This document shows positions 1 to 5,048 of a DNA stretch of 5,646 nucleotides, piece after piece. Source of the stretch: Actinomycetota bacterium (GTDB lineage: Bacteria; Actinomycetota; Thermoleophilia; Solirubrobacterales; Solirubrobacteraceae); contig VAXS01000041.1 in the NCBI GenBank assembly GCA_005883255.1, positions 1-5,646 of the forward strand, written 5' to 3'. The position numbers and the translations under genes were made by a program. Position 1 is the stretch's first letter, and each line of letters opens with the position of its first letter. A model generated the notes under the pieces. It was not told the DNA's origin and searched no databases. It was given only the letters and a program-made list of their open reading frames with translations.

Positions 1-276
1 CAGCCCCAGCAGCACCAGCAGCCCGATGGCGATCTCCACGAAGGCCACCGTGACGCCGGCGAACGCGGGGTGATGGAGCGGGAAGGCGCGCAGCAAGAAC
101 CCGCCCGGCGTGTGGCTGGCGAACCCGTGCAGCTGGTCGCCGATGTAGGAGCGCGAGCCCCTGTGCAGGAAGCCGGGATCGGACAGCTTCTGGATTCCCG
201 CGTAGACGAAGGTGACGCCCAGGAACGCGCGCAGCGGCAGCAGCCCGAGCCCCGGGAAGCGCGACTCCTCCGCCAT
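1..276 (-). CDS. DoxX-family membrane protein, 3' end cut by the window edge
   Basis: The frame is open from ATG at 274-276 to the left edge, giving the first 92 residues. Residues 11-30 form a hydrophobic segment ending in FVYAGIQKL, the usual start of DoxX/DoxD-like proteins (small integral membrane proteins related to a thiosulfate:quinone oxidoreductase subunit). Residues 70-92 form a second helix (AFVEIAIGLLVLLGL). The intervening 38 residues contain the Gly/His/Phe-rich loop seen in many actinobacterial DoxX members. The family usually has about four helices and 130-180 residues, so roughly half is missing. No strong Shine-Dalgarno is visible; the bases before ATG are GGGTCCGGGCC. The gene lies 52 bases after the Pol stop on the same strand, so it could be read through from the LigD genes or have its own promoter. 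The exact substrate or redox partner cannot be deduced. Family call good, function unknown. Confidence 0.8.
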   Translation of the reverse strand, partial: MAEESRFPGLGLLPLRAFLGVTFVYAGIQKLSDPGFLHRGSRSYIGDQLHGFASHTPGGFLLRAFPLHHPAFAGVTVAFVEIAIGLLVLLGL

Positions 277-328
277 GGCCCGGACCCAACACGCGCCGGA
301 GAAACCGTTCTTAAAGCCAGCCTGAGAA
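277..328 (-). promoter_or_regulatory. AT-richer 52-base gap before doxX, possible promoter
   Basis: This short gap contains the most AT-rich stretch in its surroundings (about 302-331). On the minus strand it reads GGCTTTAAGAACGG, where TTTAAG or TTAAGA could act as a weak -10-like element for doxX. No convincing -35 box was found at proper spacing. A tiny inverted repeat, CTGA-gaa-TCAG, lies at about 321-331 next to the Pol stop, but it is too short and has no T-tract, so I do not call a terminator. The promoter reading is inference only. Confidence 0.2.
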
Positions 329-1189
329 TCAGCTCATGAGCGCCCGGGCCCGCCGCCCGATGCCCTTCCACGGATCCCCCTCGGCCTCCAACCGCCTGCC
401 GATCGTGCGGACCGTCCAGCGGTCCGGCCGCAGCCGGCGATCCGACAGCTCCTCCCAGCGCAGCGGGGTGGCCACCGGCGCGGGCTCGCGGGCGCGGACC
501 GCGTACGGAGCGATGGCGTGCTGCGCGTAGGCGTTGCGGTTGACGTCGACGTAGATGCGTGTACCGCGCTCCGCCACGTGCCACTCCAGGGTGAGCCGGC
601 GGTCGTCGGCCACCATGGCCTCGGCCAGCGCGCGGGCGAACCGGTGCACGTCCTGGAACCCGGGGCCGCGCCGCAGCGGCGCCACCACGTGCACTCCCCG
701 CGAGCCGCTGGCCAGCGCGAACGGCACCAGGCCGGCGTCGCGCAGCCGCTCGCCCGCCGCCCGGGCGGCCGCGCGGACGTCCGCGAACCGGGCGCCGGGC
801 GATGGGTCGAAGTCGAGGATCAGCCGGTCGGGCCGCCGGGGCTCGTCGGCGCGCGCGGGCCACACGTGCAGCGCGATCGCGTTCTGCCCCGCCAGATAGA
901 CCAGCGTGGCGGCGTCGTCGGCCAGCACGTGGGTCACCGTCCCGTCGCGCTTCGAAAGGCGCGCCCGCGCCACCCAGTCGGGGAAGTGGCGGGGGATCGA
1001 CTTCATGATGAAGCCCTCTCCGCCGATGCCGTTCGGGAACGCGTGGATGGTGAGCGGCCGCCCGCGCACGTGGGGGAGCATCGCCGGGGCCACCCGCTCG
1101 TAGTGGGCGGCCAGCTCGCGCTTGGTCACCCCGGCCTCGGGGAACAGGACCTTGTCCGGGTTCGAGATGCGGACGTCGCGGGCCCTCAC
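329..1189 (-). CDS. ligD: LigD polymerase/primase domain as a stand-alone protein (Pol)
   Basis: This 286-residue protein is an archaeo-eukaryotic-primase-type polymerase of the LigD Pol family. Such enzymes fill gaps and add nucleotides, often ribonucleotides, at broken DNA ends before ligation. It opens with the family's typical ISNPDKVLFP (residues 8-17). The metal-binding pair is in LILDFDPSPG (D126 and D128), the third acidic residue is D215 in RIYVDVNRNAY, and the nucleotide-binding SGSRGVH is at 161-167. The family signature APYAVRARE and PVATPLRWEEL follows at 227-248. Length matches a complete LigD Pol domain. The start chosen is GTG at 1187-1189, which shares GTGA with the ligase stop; GGGAGG lies 10 bases upstream. 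The frame is open further upstream to 1546, but that part encodes Arg/Gly/Ala-rich sequence antithetical to any Pol family and overlaps the ligase. Likely made by coupled translation with Lig. It could instead serve a PolC-like excision-repair role. Confidence 0.94.
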   Translation of the reverse strand: MRARDVRISNPDKVLFPEAGVTKRELAAHYERVAPAMLPHVRGRPLTIHAFPNGIGGEGFIMKSIPRHFPDWVARARLSKRDGTVTHVLADDAATLVYLAGQNAIALHVWPARADEPRRPDRLILDFDPSPGARFADVRAAARAAGERLRDAGLVPFALASGSRGVHVVAPLRRGPGFQDVHRFARALAEAMVADDRRLTLEWHVAERGTRIYVDVNRNAYAQHAIAPYAVRAREPAPVATPLRWEELSDRRLRPDRWTVRTIGRRLEAEGDPWKGIGRRARALMS

Positions 1190-2154
1190 TCCCGCACCAC
1201 CTCCCGGGCCGGCTTGTCGTCGCGCAGCCCCAGGAACCGCGGGTGGCGCAGGCGCCCGTCCCGCGTCCACTCGGTGAAGCCGATCTGCGCCACCAGCTCG
1301 GGCTCCACCCAGGTGGTGCCGCGGGTCGGCGGGTCGCCGACGTCGAAGGGCGAGCGCTCCCGCCGCAGGGGCTGCAGCCGCCGCGCCAGGTCGTGCAGCG
1401 TGGCCCGGTCGAAGCCCGTCCCCACCTTTCCGGCGTAGGCGAACGAGCCGTCGCGCCAGTAGCCCAGCAGCAGCGCCCCCAGCTCCTCGCGCGACCCGCG
1501 GGGTGCCGTGTAGCCGCCGATCACCAGCTCCTGCTCGGCCGCGCACTTGAGCTTGAGCCAGTCGTGCGAGCGCCCGTGGACGTAGGGGCCGTCGACCCGC
1601 TTGGCGATCAGGCCCTCCCAGCCGCGCCGGCAGGCGTCGCGGTACAGCCGCTCCCCGTCGCGGTTGCGGTGCAGGGTGAAGCGGACGTGGCCGTGGAAAG
1701 AGAGCGCGGCCCGCAGCAGCGACTTGCGCGCCCGCAGGGGCAGCGCGGTGACGTCCATCCCCGCCAGGTGCAGCAGGTCGAACACGTAGTAGAAGACCGC
1801 CACGCGCTCGCGCCCCCGGCGAGCCAGGCGCTCGAAGCTGGTGCGCCCGCCCTCGAAGGCGACCACCTCCCCGTCGACCACGAACCGGTCGGCGTCCTCG
1901 TGCTCCAGCGCCTCCACCAGCTCGGGGTAGCGCTCGTTGAGGGACAGGTCGTTGCGCGAGAGCAGCCGCACCCGTCCGCCGCCCTTGATCGCCACGCAGC
2001 GGATCCCGTCCAGCTTGCGCTCGAACATCCAGGCCGGGTCGTTGAAGCGCTTGTCGGTGAGGACCGCCTTCATTACCTCCACCCGCTCGGGCAGCGGCTC
2101 GGGTCGCAGCCGCGCCCGGTCGGCGTCCGCCAGGGCGGCGAAGGGGTCGCTCAC
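1186..2154 (-). CDS. ligD: ATP-dependent DNA ligase domain of LigD type, stand-alone (Lig)
   Basis: This 322-residue ATP-dependent DNA ligase joins nicks through a lysyl-AMP intermediate. Motif I is KLDGIR with the adenylated lysine at K47, motif III is DGE at 94-96, motif IIIa is YYVFD at 122-126, motif IV is EGLIAK at 180-185 and motif V is WLKLK at 199-203. The OB-fold follows from about 207, with GALLLGYW and the AGKVGTGF element typical of LigD ligases. Length fits an isolated catalytic core (nucleotidyltransferase plus OB) with no extra domain. The start chosen is GTG at 2152-2154, sharing GTGA with the PE stop, with GGAGG four bases upstream. ATG at 2071-2073 (M28) would also keep motif I but lacks the coupling. 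The frame stays open back to 2673, but translates to low-complexity Arg/Gly-rich residues out of frame with PE. Lig is the middle gene of the PE-Lig-Pol set. LigC-type assignment is possible because the protein has no fused partner. Confidence 0.95.
   Translation of the reverse strand: MSDPFAALADADRARLRPEPLPERVEVMKAVLTDKRFNDPAWMFERKLDGIRCVAIKGGGRVRLLSRNDLSLNERYPELVEALEHEDADRFVVDGEVVAFEGGRTSFERLARRGRERVAVFYYVFDLLHLAGMDVTALPLRARKSLLRAALSFHGHVRFTLHRNRDGERLYRDACRRGWEGLIAKRVDGPYVHGRSHDWLKLKCAAEQELVIGGYTAPRGSREELGALLLGYWRDGSFAYAGKVGTGFDRATLHDLARRLQPLRRERSPFDVGDPPTRGTTWVEPELVAQIGFTEWTRDGRLRHPRFLGLRDDKPAREVVRE
1200..1205 (-). promoter_or_regulatory. Ribosome binding site for Pol, inside the ligase 3' end
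   Basis: On the minus strand GGGAGG lies ten bases before the GTG at 1187-1189, within the last codons of the ligase. It supports the overlapping GTG as the Pol start and argues against upstream starts in the same frame. Confidence 0.5.
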
Positions 2155-2642
2155 CTCGCCTCCGCCCGCACCTGCTCGATCGTGCGCCCGCTGAGCACCG
2201 ACTCCGGCTGGGTGCTGGTGGGCCGCCGGCGGGCGTCGGCCCCCTCGTCGCGGCGCTTGATCAGCAGCCACTGGGCCTTCTCGCCCCGCCCGCGCATGCG
2301 CTGCAGCGACCAGCCGCCGCGCAGCTTGCGTCCCTCCAGCCAGAAGCGGGCGTGGCCGGCGCGCAGGGCCTCGGCCAGCGACCGGTCCTCGTCCAGGTCG
2401 CGGTACTCGCCCGCGTCCCACACGATCACCGCCCCCGCTCCATACTGGCCCTCGCCGATCACCCCCTCGAAGTCGCCGTACTCCAGGGAGTGGTCCTCGA
2501 CCTCCACCGCCAGGCGCTTCTCGCGCGGGTCCAGCGACGGGCCCCGGGGGACCGCCCACGACTTCAGGACCCCGTCCACCTCGAGCCGGAAGTCGTAGTG
2601 CAGGCTGCGCGCCGCGTGCTTGTGGATCACGAAGCGGGGCAC
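2151..2642 (-). CDS. ligD: LigD 3'-phosphoesterase domain as a stand-alone protein (PE)
   Basis: This 163-residue protein matches the LigD 3'-phosphoesterase, a manganese-dependent enzyme that removes 3'-phosphates and 3'-terminal ribonucleotides to leave clean 3'-OH ends. The core begins FVIHKHAARSLHYDFRLE. H9, H15, D17 and R19 line up with the known active-site His/His/Asp/Arg of Pseudomonas aeruginosa LigD PE, and H51 and Y55 in VEDHSLEYGDFEG fit the second His and Tyr at the same spacing. EGQYGAGAVIVWD (64-76) and WLLIKRRDE (125-133) are family landmarks. The C-terminal PESVLSGRTIEQV resembles the tail that leads into the ligase in fused LigDs. The start is GTG at 2640-2642. It is the only sensible choice, since an in-frame TGA (the DUF4239 stop) lies nine codons upstream. 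The Shine-Dalgarno is poor (GGTCGGCGG), so translation may rely on the preceding gene. Confidence 0.95.
   Translation of the reverse strand: MPRFVIHKHAARSLHYDFRLEVDGVLKSWAVPRGPSLDPREKRLAVEVEDHSLEYGDFEGVIGEGQYGAGAVIVWDAGEYRDLDEDRSLAEALRAGHARFWLEGRKLRGGWSLQRMRGRGEKAQWLLIKRRDEGADARRRPTSTQPESVLSGRTIEQVRAEAR
2159..2163 (-). promoter_or_regulatory. Ribosome binding site for the ligase, inside the PE 3' end
   Basis: On the minus strand GGAGG is followed by CGAG and then the GTGA start/stop overlap. The spacing is short (four bases), but the site supports the GTG at 2154 over the much longer open frame upstream. It lies within the last codons of PE, consistent with termination-reinitiation coupling. 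Confidence 0.55.
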
Positions 2643-2669
2643 CCGCCGACCGTACCCGGCCCGGGCAGA

Positions 2670-3500
2670 TCACGTGCGCAGGGGCCGACCGGTGGCGTCG
2701 CAGGGCAGGGGCGCGAGCGGCGGTTGCTCCGCCCGCTGCGTGCCGATCACGTCCAGGGCCTCGCGCATCGAGGTGGGGCGGATGCTGCCGCTGCGGTTCT
2801 GGTACGGGTGGTCCAGGAAGCGGACGACGAGCAGGCTGGAGATCACCATCGTGCTCACCGCGAACATCATCAGGCCCTGGGAGAGCCGGCGCTCTTCAGG
2901 ATCGGCGAACAGGCAGGTGTAGGCGATCACCACCGCCCCGCCCAGGATCAGCACCAGCCACACCAGCGGCGGGACCACCGACGCCGCCTCCGCCAGCCGG
3001 CCTCGGCGACCGGTCTGCCGCGCCTCGGACTGGTCGAACCAGTGCGAGAGGGCGGTGGTGGGCTTGTCGCCGACGATCCGGACAGCGCGCAGGTCGCGAT
3101 CCAGCGCGTTGATCCATCCCTGGACCACGGGGCTCGAGCGTTCGTGGCGCATGGCCGGCCACTCCAGCTCGGCCACCGCGCGCCCGTAGCACACGAGCTG
3201 ACCCTGCAGGGTGAGGCGGGCGGGGGTGGGGAAGAGCGCCGCGGTCCGGAACATGCCCGTTACGGCGTCGGCCTCGCCCCGGGCGTCCTTGCGGGCGCTG
3301 TCGTAGCTCTGGAAGGTCAGGAAGAACACGAACGCCAGCAGGACCGCGAAGGCCGTGCCCACCACGGCAAACACCCCGGCCGCCTCCGCGGTGTCCTTGA
3401 AGAAGCTGCCCACCGGCGCGCGCCGGCGCACCAGCAGCATCAGCCCCACGGCCAGGCCCTCGGCCCCGGCGAGGATCACCACCGCCAGCCACAAGCTCAT
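2670..3500 (-). CDS. DUF4239 (bestrophin-like) four-helix membrane protein
   Basis: This 276-residue protein looks complete. Hydrophobic helices lie at about 4-24, 40-62, 175-199 and 207-228, separated by a 110-residue hydrophilic central region. The second pair is followed by FLDHPYQNRSGSIRPTSMREAL (228 onward), and the LDHP(F/Y) then Pro-containing segment is characteristic of DUF4239 proteins, which are distantly likened to bestrophin anion channels. The conserved region after helix 2 (SYDSARKDARGEADAV, 65-80) is also typical of that family. No biochemical role is established and I do not assign one. The start is ATG at 3498-3500, with GGGAG six bases upstream. It ends 27 bases before PE in the same orientation, so it is probably the first gene of the transcript that carries the split LigD genes. 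Whether it has anything to do with DNA repair is unknown; simple co-location is equally likely. Confidence 0.8.
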   Translation of the reverse strand: MSLWLAVVILAGAEGLAVGLMLLVRRRAPVGSFFKDTAEAAGVFAVVGTAFAVLLAFVFFLTFQSYDSARKDARGEADAVTGMFRTAALFPTPARLTLQGQLVCYGRAVAELEWPAMRHERSSPVVQGWINALDRDLRAVRIVGDKPTTALSHWFDQSEARQTGRRGRLAEAASVVPPLVWLVLILGGAVVIAYTCLFADPEERRLSQGLMMFAVSTMVISSLLVVRFLDHPYQNRSGSIRPTSMREALDVIGTQRAEQPPLAPLPCDATGRPLRT

Positions 3501-3506
3501 GAGTCG

Positions 3507-3511
3507 CTCCC
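3507..3511 (-). promoter_or_regulatory. Ribosome binding site of the DUF4239 gene
   Basis: GGGAG on the minus strand stands six bases before ATG at 3498-3500. The nearby upstream ATG (3515-3517) is out of frame, so this site fixes the start. Confidence 0.6.
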
Positions 3512-3613
3512 GGTCATGCCGGCGCGATCATGGCCGCGGCGCCGGACGCCTGACCGGACCCCTTGAGTCGGACGCGCCGACCTGCTTCACTGCTCGCTTC
3601 GCCTCCCTCCGAG

Positions 3614-3619
3614 AAAGGA
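3614..3619 (+). promoter_or_regulatory. Ribosome binding site of the FAD oxidase gene
   Basis: AAAGGA, within the purine run GAGAAAGGA, lies seven bases before ATG at 3627-3629. It is the best-placed Shine-Dalgarno in the window and supports that start. Confidence 0.7.
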
Positions 3620-3626
3620 CTCTCGC

Positions 3627-5048
3627 ATGGCTCCCCAGGTCCTCGAGACCGGCGCGCTCGACGATCTGCGCGTCCGGATGACCGGCCCGCTCGTCACGGC
3701 CTCCGACCCCGCCTACCACGAGGCGCGGCGCGTGTTCAACGGCATGATCGACCGGTATCCGGCCGCGATCGCGCACTGCCAGACCACCGACGACGTGGTC
3801 GCCGCTCTGGCCTGCGCCCGGGCGCACGACCTGCCCGTCGCGGTGCGTTGCGGCGGCCACTCCACCCCCGGCTTCAGCACCTGCGACGACGGCCTGGTGA
3901 TCGACGTGGGCGGCCTCAAGCACGTCGAGGTGGATGTCGAGGCGGGGGTGGCCACGCTGGGCGCTGGCCTGACCTGGGGCGAGCTCGACGCCGCCACGCA
4001 GCAGCACGGGCTGGCCGTGACGGGCGGCCGGGTCTCCGACACCGGCGTGACCGGACTGACCCTGGGCAGCGGCTCGGGCTGGCTGGAGCGCAAGTACGGG
4101 ATCACGGCCCAGAGCCTGCTCGGCGCCGAGGTGGTGCTGGCGGACGGGAGCGTGGTGCGCGCCGACGCGGACGGCGACGCCGACCTGCTGTGGGCGCTGC
4201 GCGGCGGCGGCGGCAACTTCGGCGTGGTCACCGAGCTCACCCTGAAGGTCCATCCGGTCGGGCCGCTGGTCCTGGGCGGGATGCTGGCGTACCCGCGGGA
4301 GCACGCGGGCGAGCTCGCGCGCGCCTACCGCGACTACATCGAGCGGGCGCCCGACGAGGTGGGCGGCGGCTTCGCGTTCGTCTCCGCGCCGCCCGAGGAG
4401 TTCGTGCCCGAGGAGATGCGGCTGAAGCCCATCGTCGGGATCGTCTGGGTCTACGTGGGGCCGATCGACGAGGGCCGGGAGGCGCTGGCCCAGTGGAAGG
4501 AGATCGCCCCGCCGGCCCTGGAGATGGTCGGGCCGATGCCGTACGTGGCGCTGCAGCAGCTGCTCGACGCGGCGAGCCCCAGGGGCATCCGTGAGTACTT
4601 CAAGGTCGACTGGGTGCCCGAGCTCACGGACGAGGCGATCGACACGATGGTCGAGCAGGCGAACGCCGCCCCCTCGCCGATGAGCCAGGTGATCCTGGAG
4701 CCGCTGGGCGGGGCGATGCACCGGATCGGCGACGCCGACCTGGCGCTGCGGATCCCCGACGTGAAGTGGTCGTACTTCTGCCTGGGGCTGTGGCCGGACG
4801 CCGCCGACGACGAGGCCAACGTCGGCTGGGCGCGCGGGCTGGCGGCGGCGATGAAGCCGTTCGCGCTGTCCAGTCCGTACCCCAACTTCGTCTCCCCCGA
4901 CGAGGGCCAGGCGCGGCTGCGCGAGGGCTACGGCGAGGAGAAGTACGCGCGGCTGGCGGAGCTCAAGCGCCGCTACGACCCCGACAACGTCTTCCGCCTG
5001 AACCAGAACATCGCGCCGGCTGGCTACCGCCCCGTCGCCGCCTCGTAG
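3627..5048 (+). CDS. BBE-like FAD-linked oxidase (PCMH/VAO-fold flavoprotein)
   Basis: This complete 473-residue protein belongs to the berberine-bridge-enzyme-like FAD oxidases, which oxidise alcohols, sugars or secondary metabolites and pass electrons to oxygen. The N-terminal FAD-binding half begins with YPAAIAHCQTTDDV (44-57), then VRCGGHS, whose H78 is the expected 8-alpha-histidyl flavin attachment site. GGRVSDTGVTGLTLGSGSGWLERKYG follows at 133-158. The position that carries a second flavin-linked cysteine in bicovalent members is a serine here (S137), so a single covalent bond is expected. LRGGGGNFGVVTEL closes the FAD domain (about 191-204). The middle is the variable substrate domain. 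The C-terminal BBE motif, YGEEKYARLAELKRRYDPDN to NQNIAP, lies at 435-464. No signal peptide is visible, so it is probably cytoplasmic. Substrate cannot be deduced. It appears monocistronic; its last 25 bases overlap the convergent amidase gene. Confidence 0.93.
   Translation: MAPQVLETGALDDLRVRMTGPLVTASDPAYHEARRVFNGMIDRYPAAIAHCQTTDDVVAALACARAHDLPVAVRCGGHSTPGFSTCDDGLVIDVGGLKHVEVDVEAGVATLGAGLTWGELDAATQQHGLAVTGGRVSDTGVTGLTLGSGSGWLERKYGITAQSLLGAEVVLADGSVVRADADGDADLLWALRGGGGNFGVVTELTLKVHPVGPLVLGGMLAYPREHAGELARAYRDYIERAPDEVGGGFAFVSAPPEEFVPEEMRLKPIVGIVWVYVGPIDEGREALAQWKEIAPPALEMVGPMPYVALQQLLDAASPRGIREYFKVDWVPELTDEAIDTMVEQANAAPSPMSQVILEPLGGAMHRIGDADLALRIPDVKWSYFCLGLWPDAADDEANVGWARGLAAAMKPFALSSPYPNFVSPDEGQARLREGYGEEKYARLAELKRRYDPDNVFRLNQNIAPAGYRPVAAS

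Larger units (their letters stand above)
3501..3626. promoter_or_regulatory. Divergent intergenic region between DUF4239 and the FAD oxidase
   Basis: These 126 bases separate two genes that start in opposite directions, so they must hold at least one promoter for each unless transcripts arise further away. I could not identify convincing -35/-10 pairs; TTGAGT at 3563-3568 is a possible -35 for the plus strand but has no clear partner. The stretch contains the short palindrome GCCGCGGC (3533-3540) and three copies of CGGAC starting at 3543, 3555 and 3569, which could be protein-binding sites or chance in GC-rich DNA. Confidence 0.4.

Noticed and set aside
321..331. CTGA-gaa-TCAG inverted repeat as a terminator of the LigD genes
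   Set aside because: Only four base pairs, no T-run on the minus strand, and partly within the stop codon.
518..1438. Plus-strand open frame of 306 residues opposite Pol
   Set aside because: Antisense shadow of the Pol and ligase genes, with no recognisable domain or ribosome site.
1190..1546. N-terminal extension of Pol from 1546
   Set aside because: Low-complexity translation overlapping the ligase OB-fold; the LigD Pol family start (ISNPDKVLFP) falls just after GTG 1189.
1186..2154. A single LigD gene broken by sequencing frameshifts
   Set aside because: Both junctions have a precise GTGA overlap, a plausible Shine-Dalgarno sequence and complete domains on each side; two independent errors producing this would be unlikely, though it cannot be fully excluded.
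2155..2673. N-terminal extension of the ligase starting at GTG 2673
   Set aside because: The extension is Arg/Gly/Ala-rich, has no ligase-like content and lies wholly across the well-conserved PE gene in another frame.
1243..3566. Long plus-strand open frames (451 and 404 residues) opposite the ligase, PE and DUF4239 genes
   Set aside because: Composition is His/Gln/Arg/Pro-rich and no motif is visible; the minus strand encodes conserved proteins throughout.
3528..4721. Long minus-strand open frame (397 residues) opposite the FAD oxidase
   Set aside because: His/Arg/Gly/Ala-rich translation without family signals, exactly antisense to a clear flavoprotein; a high-GC artefact.
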